A stretch of 64,000 bases of DNA from a virus: the IMG/VR virus record IMGVR_UViG_3300018916_000001, positions 1 through 64,000 of that record. One strand, written 5' to 3'. Both the position numbers and the translations under genes were made by a program. Positions 34,530 to 42,098 of this stretch are shown here, one piece after another (within the stretch, counting starts at the first letter, position 1; every line of letters starts with the position of its first letter). Below the pieces are notes generated by a model that saw only the letters and a list, made by a program, of their open reading frames with translations, was not told the DNA's origin and made no database searches.

Positions 34530-35186
34530 ATGGCAATTACAACTGAAATGGAAATTCGTCTTTTACACGAAGACATTGCTCGATTACATAAAGCAACTAA
34601 GACTGAAGATAAAAAGAAGAGAATTAAAGCTATCAAAGAAAGAAATGAGTATTTGAATGGTAGAGGTTATAAAGTAATCAACGTAAAAGATATTAATGGA
34701 TATCATATTACTTATGCAATTCACGAGTATTTATTTGATGACTCAGTAATGCAAGGTAGAGAAAAAGATGAAGATAATGAAGAACCTGATTGGGCAATTA
34801 TTGAGTTAGGTGCTTATTACTTCGATGAAGAGAAGCATAATTATGAAGGATTGACAGTTAGCTTAATGGGAATCAAACAAGTAACAGACGAAGAGTTAGA
34901 AAAATTATCTGAGTCAGAACAGTTGTTTATTAAAGAGATACGTGAACCTAACCGAATGATTCCTATTGGAGTTATTCACGGTGACATGATTGAATTGCAA
35001 GGTATAAGCGGTGAAGTAGTTAAAGATTATGAAGAATTTTTAGGGCTTAGTAGTAAACTTTCTAAATTTATATTGTCAGATGAGATGGTAGAAGAATTAT
35101 TCTATCCTGAATATTACACTGTGGATAAGGAAGGGAATTACAAAGAACTAGATAAAGATACAGCCTATTTCTTTGTAGGTCAGTAG
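34530..35186 (+). CDS. Hypothetical protein with shared GY/IHEY/WAII module
   Basis: 218 residues. Residues 1-90 contain a helical start, then EYLNGRGYKVINVKDINGYH, YAIHEYLFDDSVM, and EEPDWAIIELGAYYF, the same module as in 14037, 15156 and 40703. The remainder (GVIHGDMIELQGISGEVV...FYPEYYTVDKEGNYKEL) may be a second strand-rich domain. Five nt after the 34114 gene, so co-transcribed. Unknown. Confidence 0.7.
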   Translation: MAITTEMEIRLLHEDIARLHKATKTEDKKKRIKAIKERNEYLNGRGYKVINVKDINGYHITYAIHEYLFDDSVMQGREKDEDNEEPDWAIIELGAYYFDEEKHNYEGLTVSLMGIKQVTDEELEKLSESEQLFIKEIREPNRMIPIGVIHGDMIELQGISGEVVKDYEEFLGLSSKLSKFILSDEMVEELFYPEYYTVDKEGNYKELDKDTAYFFVGQ

Positions 35187-35194
35187 TCAATAAA

Positions 35195-35215
35195 AAAGCT
35201 GGCTCCAAATACCAG
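35195..35215. terminator. AGCTGG/CCAGCT terminator between convergent genes
   Basis: A perfect 6-bp stem with a 9-nt loop; on the minus strand it is followed by TTTTTT. It lies between the plus-strand 34530 gene and the minus-strand 35306 gene. Confidence 0.65.
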
Positions 35216-35305
35216 CTAATTATAGAAAAAACAAGCACAAACGTCATGAATCAAAAACAACACACAGTCCTAACATCTAAGACCATAAATTTATTATAAC
35301 AGCTT

Positions 35306-35650
35306 TTAACAAAAATAACTAATTAATCCTACTAATATTGTTTTTTTACCGTCTATATAGTAAGTAATATAGGGAACATAATTAGACGGAAGTAAAAGAT
35401 TAATTCTTCTAGTAAGAGTGCTATATTTAATATTACAGATCATTTCACAAATCATAGATCTAATATAGTGTAATAAGTCATATTCTTCACTATTGTCAAT
35501 ACTTAAACTTATTTCTGATTTAGAGATTAAAGCCTCAGCAGGTATAAATGTTTCTTCTATAAAACTAAAATGATGATTTGTATAATTATTTAGTTCTTCT
35601 TTTAAAAGTTCTAGTTGTAGGTCAACAGAAAGTAACATATTAGTTTTCAT
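35306..35650 (-). CDS. Family-D paralog
   Basis: 114 residues. The C-terminal part, IRSMICEMICNIKYSTLTRR then INLLLPSNYVPYITYYIDGK, and KTILVGLISYF, matches two other window proteins (35730 and 39517): a helix, then a strand ending in LLP, then Y-I-x-x-x-x-x-V/I-x-x-G/Q-x-x-x-Y/F. Unknown function. Confidence 0.7.
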   Translation of the reverse strand: MKTNMLLSVDLQLELLKEELNNYTNHHFSFIEETFIPAEALISKSEISLSIDNSEEYDLLHYIRSMICEMICNIKYSTLTRRINLLLPSNYVPYITYYIDGKKTILVGLISYFC

Positions 35651-35672
35651 AGCTTTATCGTTAAAATTAATA

Positions 35673-35703
35673 AAGAGGTAAGATTGTTTATGTCCTACCT
35701 CTT
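35673..35703 (-). terminator. Hairpin AAGAGGTA/TACCTCTT
   Basis: Minus-strand AAGAGGTAGGA pairs with TCTTACCTCTT (11 bp, one G-U), followed by TATTAATTTT. It precedes the 35730 gene and follows the start region of the 35306 gene. The stem sequence resembles the hairpin at 36758. Confidence 0.6.
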
Positions 35704-35729
35704 CAGGTATTTATTTAGTTATCAGTTAA

Positions 35730-36143
35730 CTATTGGTCATTAAAGTAAAGACTTACAAAACCAGCTAATATCACTCTATCGTCTTGAATGTAAGTACATA
35801 TATAACGTGTAAAATGTGGAGCTTCAGGTAATAAAACAATAACTTCTTTTGTGTTACGTTTTCTACATTCTTCTATAATACCTTCTACTAAACCATTTAA
35901 TATACGTTCAACATCACTGTTTAAATATGTTTTGTCATTTTCGTAAGCTTGCTCAAATTTATGATTTTCTTCTACATCCCAAGCCATTCCTAGTTTTATA
36001 GTCTTTCGTATATCTGGGACACAATCAGTAAAAATGAATTTATATTCTCCGTTAGTTAATATATCTACTCTTCGTTTTATAAAGAATATTTGATCACTAA
36101 ATTCTGGAAGATTCTTTTCAATGTAAGAAATATCAATAGTCAT
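35730..36143 (-). CDS. Family-D paralog
   Basis: 137 residues: helix NGLVEGIIEECRKRNTKEVI, strand VLLPEAPHFTRYICTYIQDD, and RVILAGFVSLYFND. The layout matches 35306 and 39517 (IxECxR...xILLP...YI...VIxGFxxxY). The N-terminal half is strand-rich (GEYKFIFTDCVPDIRK). Unknown. Confidence 0.7.
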   Translation of the reverse strand: MTIDISYIEKNLPEFSDQIFFIKRRVDILTNGEYKFIFTDCVPDIRKTIKLGMAWDVEENHKFEQAYENDKTYLNSDVERILNGLVEGIIEECRKRNTKEVIVLLPEAPHFTRYICTYIQDDRVILAGFVSLYFNDQ

Positions 36144-36217
36144 AAATTTTTATTATTATTGGTAACGTTATTACTTAATTGTAACTCATTTCTATACTAC
36201 TTCTTATCTACTTGTGC

Positions 36218-36223
36218 TATAAT
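36218..36223 (+). promoter_or_regulatory. Extended -10 promoter (TGC-TATAAT)
   Basis: TGCTATAAT on the plus strand, about 24 nt upstream of the ATG at 36247. An extended -10 compensates for the lack of a clear -35. It supports the upstream start of the frameshifted 36247 gene. Confidence 0.5.
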
Positions 36224-36246
36224 ATAAGAAATTTGTAGACGACAAT

Positions 36247-36722
36247 ATGCCAAATAGAGAAAATGAAAAAATAAAAATATAGCACTAACCAGAATACTTG
36301 AGACAGTTAACTTGTTAGAAGACAATATAAAAGATGAATTAGTTAACCACCTACTCTCAAATAAAAAACTAAGAGATGTAACTACTGTATACAAATTAAA
36401 TATAGCTACTGAGAAAATGCTAGCTGTTGGTACTGTAGAATATCATATTGGAGAGAAAGATTATGTGCTAACTTTATTTCCAGATCCAACAGAGAAAATG
36501 AAAGGTATTACTTCTCTTAAAGACGCTAAGCCATATTACCCAGATTGGTATATTGAAGATGGCAAGGGAGGATATAAAAAGATTATTCCAATTAACAATC
36601 CTCAGCAAGTATACATAAATAGTGAAAAAGAAATTGTATCTATTGGTATTATCAGTGATTATCTAAGTGTTCAACTATTTAGTAATTATGAGCAGATGGA
36701 TAGAAATAATCGAAGATACTGA
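36247..36722 (+). pseudogene. Family-B paralog with a frameshift near its start
   Basis: From ATG 36247 the frame reads MPNRENEKIK and stops at TAG. The -1 frame continues as NIALTRILETVNLLEDNIKD and then a full family-B domain: TVYKLNIATEKMLAVGTVEY, KPYYPDWYIEDGKGGYKK, VSIGIISDYL. The switch is in an A-run (GAAAAAATAAAAA, ~36265). The downstream open frame alone has only a TTG start at 36312. Promoter TATAAT upstream fits the ATG. One missing A restores a ~158-residue protein. Confidence 0.65.
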
Positions 36723-36757
36723 GATAAACAAGTGGTTAAATAAAATTCAATAAATAA

Positions 36758-36791
36758 TTAGAGGTAAGAGAATTATAACTCCTACCTCTTT
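36758..36791 (+). terminator. AGAGGTA/TACCTCT terminator
   Basis: A stem of AGAGGTAAGAG with CTCCTACCTCT and a TTTT tail on the plus strand, ~35 nt after the 36247 gene. Its stem shares the AGAGGTA sequence with the hairpin at 35673. Confidence 0.6.
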
Positions 36792-36799
36792 TAATATTA

Positions 36800-36985
36800 T
36801 TATAAGTTCAATACTCTTCCATCGCTATCGTAACAAGTATAGTAATACTCAGTAGAATTATTAATATACCAGTTAACTCCTTCTCATGTATTAGCTCCAA
36901 CTGTTTTATAGGCTTCTCCTACTTTAACTCTTTGACCGTCACTTACTCTATCTCGATAAACTTCACAATAGATTTTGTTACTCAT
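36800..36985 (-). pseudogene. Small gene with an in-frame TGA
   Basis: ATG 36983-36985 opens SNKIYCEVYRDRVSDGQRVK, then VGEAYKTVGANT, an in-frame TGA (36884-36886), then EGVNWYINNSTEYYYTCYDS and DGRVLNL to TAA. The protein-like content on both sides, in one frame, points to a TGG-to-TGA change, an error, or TGA read as tryptophan. 61 codons. AGGTAAAAATT upstream. Unknown family. Confidence 0.6.
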
Positions 36986-37050
36986 AATTTTTACCTTTTT
37001 AGTTTAATTTAGTTAGTAGATAAACTAGATATTATTAGGTAGAACTTACC

Positions 37051-37539
37051 CTATCGGATTCCATCAATAACGAAGCCATTTGGATATCTAGCTCCTAACT
37101 TTTTATTTAATATATCGAAACTATCTGATAAATCAAAGTTATTACTAATTAGTTTTAATGGTTCGATAAATCCATCTAATGAGCTAATATCTCTACTAGG
37201 ATAATCTCTAACGTATTTCTTAGCTTTCTCTAGAAAATACAAACTTTGATGTAAAGCTTCATATAATAATTCTGTACCATTAGCTGTAAACTCATACGTA
37301 TTGGAGAAGTTAATATTATCTAGTAGTTCTTCTTTACCTAACATAATACTAAGAGCTACAGTATACCAAACTATATCTGCCAACTCCATCTTAAAGTTTT
37401 CATCTGATACTTCATATTCATCTATTGTTTCTCCTATTTCTCCAACTAATCCCATTGAGTAAATAGCAATAGTAAGTCTGTCGTTAACATCTAGATTGCT
37501 AGCAGTTGTCTTAACTAAATTAATCAATTGGTCTTTCAT
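37051..37539 (-). CDS. MazG-like nucleotide pyrophosphohydrolase
   Basis: 162 residues. The MazG/dUTPase-like all-alpha NTP-PPase motif is present: GLVGEIGETIDEYEV (E-x-x-E) followed after ~10 residues by ENFKMELADIVWYTVALSI (E-x-x-D). The C-terminal 70 residues add a second helical half. Such phage enzymes hydrolyse (d)NTPs or ppGpp-like nucleotides and may reset host metabolism. Substrate is inferred only by family. Confidence 0.85.
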   Translation of the reverse strand: MKDQLINLVKTTASNLDVNDRLTIAIYSMGLVGEIGETIDEYEVSDENFKMELADIVWYTVALSIMLGKEELLDNINFSNTYEFTANGTELLYEALHQSLYFLEKAKKYVRDYPSRDISSLDGFIEPLKLISNNFDLSDSFDILNKKLGARYPNGFVIDGIR

Positions 37540-37576
37540 AGTTTTATCTACTTCCTTCTTAAAATTACAAATCTAT

Positions 37577-38599
37577 CTATTTATTAGAAAATCTCATAAA
37601 GTAAAAAGTCTTAAAACTATCAAATGAAGTTAAATGTAAAATATCTTTAGCTTTCTCATATAGCTTACCTAATTTAATATCTAGTACAAGTGAATAATTA
37701 GAATTATCTTTCAACTTCTCTATATCTTTATTGATTTTGGTTAGAGCATAGATAAAGTCTTCTGCCATAACTAAATCTTCATCTTTCTCTTTATCATTCT
37801 TTAAGCGAGTATCAACAGCTTTCTTAAATTCATTCATTATATGGTCTATTCCTGCTGAACTCATATAGTAGAATCCAGTTTCTTTACATTCAGCGATACA
37901 CATCCGATAATCTATACTGTGTTTTAAATGTAGAATAAATCCTTCATAGTACCATTCTGAAGAATCTCCCATTTTTATAACGTCATTCATATTACTCTTA
38001 TTTTGATTTAGTTGTTTATCTATCCATTGTTGGAATTGCTCTACTAAACTATTTAAACTACTACAAGTACCTATTCTAGGGATGAAGTTTGTGTCACATT
38101 TATATTTACTAACTTGATTAATATAAGGATCGTAGCTATCAATAGTTAAAGTCTGACCTTTATATTCAACTACTAGATTCATTAAATGATTTGAATTAGC
38201 AATATTAAATTTATCTACATGACCTTTATGCCAGTGAAGAACTCTTTCTAGAGATTCATTAGAGATTTTAATTGGACTTGAATATACATCTCCAGTTAAA
38301 ATACATCTGAAGTATTGACTATCATCTTCTTTAGTCTCGGACGAGCATTGACGAGTAATTTCTACTGAATAGCCTTTATAAGTAGAAGTAATTTTCATCA
38401 TAGTTTTATTATCTAACTTTTTATCTACTGCTTTCTTAAACTCAGAAATTATATAATCTATTCTTCCAAATGTCTTGTAGTAAATATCTAGTTCTTTACA
38501 TTCTACAATAACATAGCAGGATGAAGTAGTTTTTAAAGATAAAATAAAACCTTCGTAATGGTACTCTGAAAATTTAACGATTTCTATTAGGTCATTCAT
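37577..38599 (-). CDS. Four-repeat HicB-like-domain protein
   Basis: 340 residues with four HicB-like units: YHYEGFILSLKTTSSC...ECKELDIYY...FKKAVDKKL, TYKGYSVEITRQ, EYKGQTLTIDSY...FQQWIDKQL, and YYEGFILHLKHSIDY...ECKETGFYY...FKKAVDTRL. The first and last are near-duplicates. The C-terminus (EDFIYALTKINKDIEKL...YSLVLDIKLGKLYEKA...SFDSF) is shared with the 38603 protein. No HicA toxin is next to it. Function unknown. Confidence 0.75.
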   Translation of the reverse strand: MNDLIEIVKFSEYHYEGFILSLKTTSSCYVIVECKELDIYYKTFGRIDYIISEFKKAVDKKLDNKTMMKITSTYKGYSVEITRQCSSETKEDDSQYFRCILTGDVYSSPIKISNESLERVLHWHKGHVDKFNIANSNHLMNLVVEYKGQTLTIDSYDPYINQVSKYKCDTNFIPRIGTCSSLNSLVEQFQQWIDKQLNQNKSNMNDVIKMGDSSEWYYEGFILHLKHSIDYRMCIAECKETGFYYMSSAGIDHIMNEFKKAVDTRLKNDKEKDEDLVMAEDFIYALTKINKDIEKLKDNSNYSLVLDIKLGKLYEKAKDILHLTSFDSFKTFYFMRFSNK

Positions 38600-38602
38600 T
38601 TA

Positions 38603-39217
38603 TTATTTATTTCCTATATTTAAATACTGTTTCTTTACATCTTCAAGAGTCAAACCTAAAGTCTCATGATACTCTTCATATACCTCATTTAATTTAGTCT
38701 GATTATCTCTTTTAATCACCAATAATTGATTAAAGTATTCTCTATTAGATCTTTCTTTCTTCTCTTCTTCTTTTTTAGTTTGGAGATAAGAATAATAATC
38801 AATGAAAGATTCAAATGAGCTACTAGGCATTACTTTATCTCGATATTCGTCATAAACTCTCTTAAGTTTTACGGATAGAACCGTACCGGAATATTCATCT
38901 TCTTCTAGTAAGTTCATTTCTTCAGCTACTTTGTCTAGCTTGGAGATAAATTCCTTAACTAATTCTGCGTCTTTATCCATTGGAGTATTTTTATTTCCTA
39001 TTGGATTATTTAATGGAACCTCCTTTTCTTTTTTAGACTTTTGATAATTTACCTCTCTTTTAAAGCTACTAATTATATTAGTCAAATCAGTTTTATAAAT
39101 ATCTTGCGGAAGATAAGGAAGTTCATTACATTTAGTTTTATAGAGAGTAGTTTTACCTGTGTCATAATCTGTAACTTCTTCAATTTCTAGAACGTAACCT
39201 TCATGTTCAATTTTCAT
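38603..39217 (-). CDS. HicB-like domain plus shared helical module
   Basis: 204 residues. N-terminus: EHEGYVLEIEEVTDYDTGKT, then TKCNELPYLPQ...NIISSFKREV, the closest of all copies to canonical HicB (Y-x-G-Y...A-x-C-x-E-L-P). The middle, VKEFISKLDKVAEEMNLL...YSGTVLSVKLKRVYDEY...SSFESF, repeats the C-terminal module of 37577. The C-terminal 45 residues are coiled-coil-like. Adjacent to its multi-repeat relative by 3 nt. Unknown. Confidence 0.75.
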   Translation of the reverse strand: MKIEHEGYVLEIEEVTDYDTGKTTLYKTKCNELPYLPQDIYKTDLTNIISSFKREVNYQKSKKEKEVPLNNPIGNKNTPMDKDAELVKEFISKLDKVAEEMNLLEEDEYSGTVLSVKLKRVYDEYRDKVMPSSSFESFIDYYSYLQTKKEEEKKERSNREYFNQLLVIKRDNQTKLNEVYEEYHETLGLTLEDVKKQYLNIGNK

Positions 39218-39485
39218 AGTTTTTACTCCTTAAAATTACAAATCTATTTTCTATTGGAAACTTAGGGCTATCTTCATCCTCTAAATATCTCTCAGTATAA
39301 AATTGAGTAGGAATCCAGCAACCCGATTCAATCCATCTCTTATGGCTTTCTTTTAATTTCTCTACTTGTTCTTCTGTGAGATTAGAAATATCTATTACTC
39401 CTAACTCCTGATGAGTTAATTCTTTATTATTTGTCAACATATTATCTATTATTGTAGTTATCAATATAATCTGAGAGGTACTCAA
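39207..39485 (-). CDS. Small hypothetical protein
   Basis: 92 residues: SQIILITTIIDNMLTNNKEL, LTEEQVEKLKESHKRWIESG, and FYTERYLEDEDSPKFPIEN. The start of the 38603 gene overlaps its end by 11 nt. No family recognised. Confidence 0.65.
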   Translation of the reverse strand: MSTSQIILITTIIDNMLTNNKELTHQELGVIDISNLTEEQVEKLKESHKRWIESGCWIPTQFYTERYLEDEDSPKFPIENRFVILRSKNYEN

Positions 39486-39516
39486 ATCCTTTTATAGTCG
39501 TAGCTTGTATTATCAT

Positions 39517-39894
39517 TTAGTTTTCATCAAAATAAAATTGAATTACACCTTTTAAAGGATTGGTTATAAGATAAGAATTTACAATATTGTAACTAGGAGG
39601 CAAGATATTCACTCTATAAACCTCTTGTCTATTACATTCTTTAATTACTCCATTTATTAATCTCTTAAGTAAAGAATCTGTTATCTCACTTAGATTTTCT
39701 CCTGTTTGGTTTGAGTTGAAAAAGTTATATACTGCTAATTTATATGTGTCACTTTTATTAACTAATAAACCTTCTATATCAGTTTTCCAATTGAAGATAT
39801 ATAGATTCCCATAATTAGTAAATAATATATTTTTTAGTTTTTCTATTTGTTCTTGAGGAGTTGGAAGGTTATCTCGAATATCTAAGAAATTCAT
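39517..39894 (-). CDS. Family-D paralog
   Basis: 125 residues. The C-terminus LLKRLINGVIKECNRQEVYR, VNILPPSYNIVNSYLI and GVIQFYFDEN follow the family-D layout (IxECxR...ILPP...Y-I...xVIxxFYFD), as in 35306 and 35730. The N-terminus FLDIRDNLPTPQEQIEKL is also like 35730. The ATG overlaps the TGA of the 39891 gene. Unknown. Confidence 0.7.
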   Translation of the reverse strand: MNFLDIRDNLPTPQEQIEKLKNILFTNYGNLYIFNWKTDIEGLLVNKSDTYKLAVYNFFNSNQTGENLSEITDSLLKRLINGVIKECNRQEVYRVNILPPSYNIVNSYLITNPLKGVIQFYFDEN

Positions 39895-40199
39895 ACTTTA
39901 AATACATCACTACAATATTTCCATTTAAGAACTCTAGTATTTATACTATCAAAGCTATGTTTACTTGAATAATAATTCCATTTCTTATCTTGTGTATCAT
40001 AATACAGAATCTCGTACCAAGTAGATGAATTTAAGTCTCCTATAGTAGTGAGTTCAGCTAATACAGGATTTATAGTATCTGGAACAGTATCTTGACTCTT
40101 CATAATCTTAAGTAATTTAAGAGCTTCATTGGTATAATTATTTTTGTAAGAATTAGCTTCTAGATACTTAATAGCTTTATCTAAATAATTATTATCCAT
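39891..40199 (-). CDS. Small hypothetical protein
   Basis: 102 residues. Helical start (YLDKAIKYLEANSYKNNY, ALKLLKIMKSQ), then a strand-rich STWYEILYYDTQDKKWNYYS. Unknown family; 1-nt gap to the next gene upstream. Confidence 0.65.
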   Translation of the reverse strand: MDNNYLDKAIKYLEANSYKNNYTNEALKLLKIMKSQDTVPDTINPVLAELTTIGDLNSSTWYEILYYDTQDKKWNYYSSKHSFDSINTRVLKWKYCSDVFKV

Positions 40200-40200
40200 G

Positions 40201-40482
40201 CTAACTCACTGAATAAGTTTTAAATATCATTGCATGATTCGACATATCTTTATAATACCAATTGTTTATATCATTAATATCTAAATCTCTAGAAGTAAAC
40301 CAATTACGTGCTTTTATTTCTGATTCTTCTTCTGTATCTCCTAAGAAAGCTTGGAGAACTATTAGAGGTTCATCTATCCATACACTTCTTAATCTATGGT
40401 CTAATGTAACTTTATCTATATTGAATTGAGCTGGAAGAGTTATATAACCTAAGACATCATCTATATAATAAGTTTTAATCAT
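40201..40482 (-). CDS. Small hypothetical protein
   Basis: 93 residues from ATG 40480-40482 (MIKTYYIDDVLGYITLPAQF), overlapping the end of the 40475 gene; in-frame ATGs up to 40494 are alternatives. VDIEPL-type strands followed by a helical FLGDTEEESEIKARNWF. Unknown. Confidence 0.6.
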   Translation of the reverse strand: MIKTYYIDDVLGYITLPAQFNIDKVTLDHRLRSVWIDEPLIVLQAFLGDTEEESEIKARNWFTSRDLDINDINNWYYKDMSNHAMIFKTYSVS

Positions 40483-40699
40483 TATCATCACCAAATACTC
40501 TAGGTAATCCAGTTATCTCTATCACTACTCTCACCCCATCTATATTATTAGGAATATTATGGTCTTCTATAGGTTCTGATATGTGAGCAATTAAGAAATA
40601 CCCATCGTTATCATAAGCTAATCCAATAATAGTAGGAAGATCTTTAACTATAAGAAGTAAAGATTGCTTAGCCTTTCTAGCTTGTTGTAGTGTAATCAA
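40475..40699 (-). CDS. Small protein of the ARKAK...GV family
   Basis: 74 residues: QQARKAKQSLLLIVKDLPTI, IGLAYDNDGYFLIAHI, and NIDGVRVVIEITGLPRV. The order A-x-x-A-K-x-x-L...G-V/L-G/A-x-x-x-D-x-G-Y...L-P-x-x-I-x-G-V-x-V-x-x-E-x-x-G is a small conserved domain often found at the front of bacterial trypsin-like or uncharacterised proteins. Function unknown. Confidence 0.65.
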   Translation of the reverse strand: MITLQQARKAKQSLLLIVKDLPTIIGLAYDNDGYFLIAHISEPIEDHNIPNNIDGVRVVIEITGLPRVFGDDND

Positions 40700-40702
40700 T
40701 TT

Positions 40703-40987
40703 CTATTCACAGCTTGATACTTCTTTAGTTATTTCTATAATTGCCCAATCAGGAATAGGCTCTAAACCTTCTTCTCTGTTATAGTAATCTCTACCGTGTT
40801 CTATAACTCTATCTATAAAACTTCTATGTACTGCTAAATAAGTTGTCCAATAATAGCAACTCTGTTCAGTAGTAAATGTAAATCCTTGGTCTAATAGAAA
40901 TCTATGATACTCTTTATTAGCTGCTTTAATAATTTCAGTATGCTTCTTAATACCGTCTTTTAATTCTCTCTTTTGTATTTCATTCAT
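40703..40987 (-). CDS. Small protein with the shared GY-WAII module
   Basis: 94 residues from ATG 40985-40987 (MNEIQKRELKDGIKKHTE), coupled ATGA to the upstream gene. C-terminal FLLDQGFTFTTEQ, YLAVHRSFIDRVIEHG and IPDWAIIEI match the module in 15156 and 34530. Unknown. Confidence 0.65.
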   Translation of the reverse strand: MNEIQKRELKDGIKKHTEIIKAANKEYHRFLLDQGFTFTTEQSCYYWTTYLAVHRSFIDRVIEHGRDYYNREEGLEPIPDWAIIEITKEVSSCE

Positions 40988-41178
40988 AAAGAGTTCTCCC
41001 AAGTAAATTGTTCTTTGTATTTTTCGTCGTCAGAGAATTTATAACCCCACTCTTGTAAATTATTTACAAAGTTAAGGTCTATTTTCCAGCTTTCTTCAGT
41101 ATCAAATTTAACTACCACTATTGTTCCATAATCAGATTCTATTAATTGTAAAACTTTTTGAACTAGATATTTGTGCAT
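40984..41178 (-). CDS. Small hypothetical protein
   Basis: 64 residues: VQKVLQLIESDYGTIVVVKF then WKIDLNFVNNLQEWGYKF. The LQEWGYKF end resembles the first part of the GY module of neighbours. Immediately downstream of the ClpP-like gene. Confidence 0.6.
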   Translation of the reverse strand: MHKYLVQKVLQLIESDYGTIVVVKFDTEESWKIDLNFVNNLQEWGYKFSDDEKYKEQFTWENSL

Positions 41179-41688
41179 TTATATAATCTCATCTATAATT
41201 TTCATTTCTAGAGCTTCATCTGCATCTAAATATTTATCTACTACTAACCATTCTCTAGTAATTTCTGGAGTTCGATTATTGTAAATCTCTACAATCTTCG
41301 ATAGTAATTTATCATTAAGTTCGGCATAAGACTTACTATTACTAAATCTTTGATCAGAATACCAACTTACTTCATGAAATCCTAATATTGCGTTTCTATA
41401 CATCACTACTTTATGTCTAGTAGTAAATAAACACATAGTAGCAGCAGACCCTACAAAGCTAGTAATATAGATAGTTACATTTAATCTAGTAGAGTTGAGA
41501 ATGTCATGTAACTTAAGTCCTTCAAATGCACTTCCACCATCTGAACTCAAATAGAAATTAAGAGTAGTGTTGTTCTTATCTTTCTCTAACTTATGAATTT
41601 CTTTTAGTAAATCATTGATAGACTCCGGTGTAATCTCACCTATGAAATATAAATTATTATCTATTCTTTCTGCTTTATTTATACTCAT
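41179..41688 (-). CDS. ClpP-like serine protease
   Basis: 169 residues with the ClpP triad in order: Ser81 in VGSAATM, His105 in LGFHEVS (canonical M-I/L-H), and an Asp at ~151 in VVDKYLDADEALEMKIIDEI. LNFYLSSDGGSAFEGLKLHD matches the ClpP handle/oxyanion region. No ClpX is visible here. Phage ClpP-like proteins serve as prohead proteases or act on host targets; a separate prohead protease is at 52716, so this one likely has another role. Confidence 0.85.
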   Translation of the reverse strand: MSINKAERIDNNLYFIGEITPESINDLLKEIHKLEKDKNNTTLNFYLSSDGGSAFEGLKLHDILNSTRLNVTIYITSFVGSAATMCLFTTRHKVVMYRNAILGFHEVSWYSDQRFSNSKSYAELNDKLLSKIVEIYNNRTPEITREWLVVDKYLDADEALEMKIIDEII

Positions 41689-41689
41689 A

Positions 41690-41941
41690 TTACTTTCTCA
41701 CTGATTTATTGAATTGATACATAGCTTTGTATTCTTCTATCTTTTCTTTAGTTAGTGGTTCAAATACATCTAACTTATTATTTTTGGTATATAAGATTTT
41801 ATGTGATTCTTGTACATCTTCACCAGATTCTAGTGAATTTACTATTGTACAGTAGTGACTGATAGCTCCATTAGATTCGAGATGTCCTATAACTAACATC
41901 TTTCCAAATTTATCTCTTCTATATATTTCTAAAAACTTCAC
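41690..41941 (-). CDS. Small hypothetical protein, weak family-B resemblance
   Basis: 83 residues with a GTG start overlapping the TGA of the upstream mini-gene. EIYRRDKFGKMLVIGHLESN and ILYTKNNKLDVFEP resemble the start of the family-B proteins (YK...VGxxxxxG), but the YYDQY end is missing. Unknown. Confidence 0.6.
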   Translation of the reverse strand: MKFLEIYRRDKFGKMLVIGHLESNGAISHYCTIVNSLESGEDVQESHKILYTKNNKLDVFEPLTKEKIEEYKAMYQFNKSVRK

Positions 41942-42030
41942 TTCTTATCTTCTTTACCTTTTAGTAGTTCTTTTATCTTAGTGAATAAAGGATGTTCAGG
42001 TTTTCCTTTCTTATCTTTATCTTGTGTCAT
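41938..42030 (-). CDS. Mini-ORF, 30 aa
   Basis: MTQDKDKKGKPEHPLFTKIK then ELLKGKEDKK. Lysine-rich. AGATATT upstream; TGA overlaps the GTG of the 41690 gene, which supports real coupling. Confidence 0.5.
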   Translation of the reverse strand: MTQDKDKKGKPEHPLFTKIKELLKGKEDKK

Positions 42031-42044
42031 AATATCTCCAAATG

Positions 42045-42075
42045 AAAAAAGTAGCTAGCTATTAACTAACTACTT
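42045..42075 (-). terminator. Strong terminator in the leader of gene 42030
   Basis: AAGTAGTTAG pairs with CTAGCTACTT (10 bp, one G-U), loop 7 nt, followed by TTTTTT on the minus strand. It lies 15 nt upstream of the 42030 start and downstream of a TATAAT (42099-42104). Confidence 0.75.
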
Positions 42076-42098
42076 CAAATGAATTACTCTATATCTAT

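Noticed and set aside
35306-39894. Family-D proteins as toxin-antitoxin components
   Set aside because: No paired partner, no known toxin residues; only internal similarity is visible.
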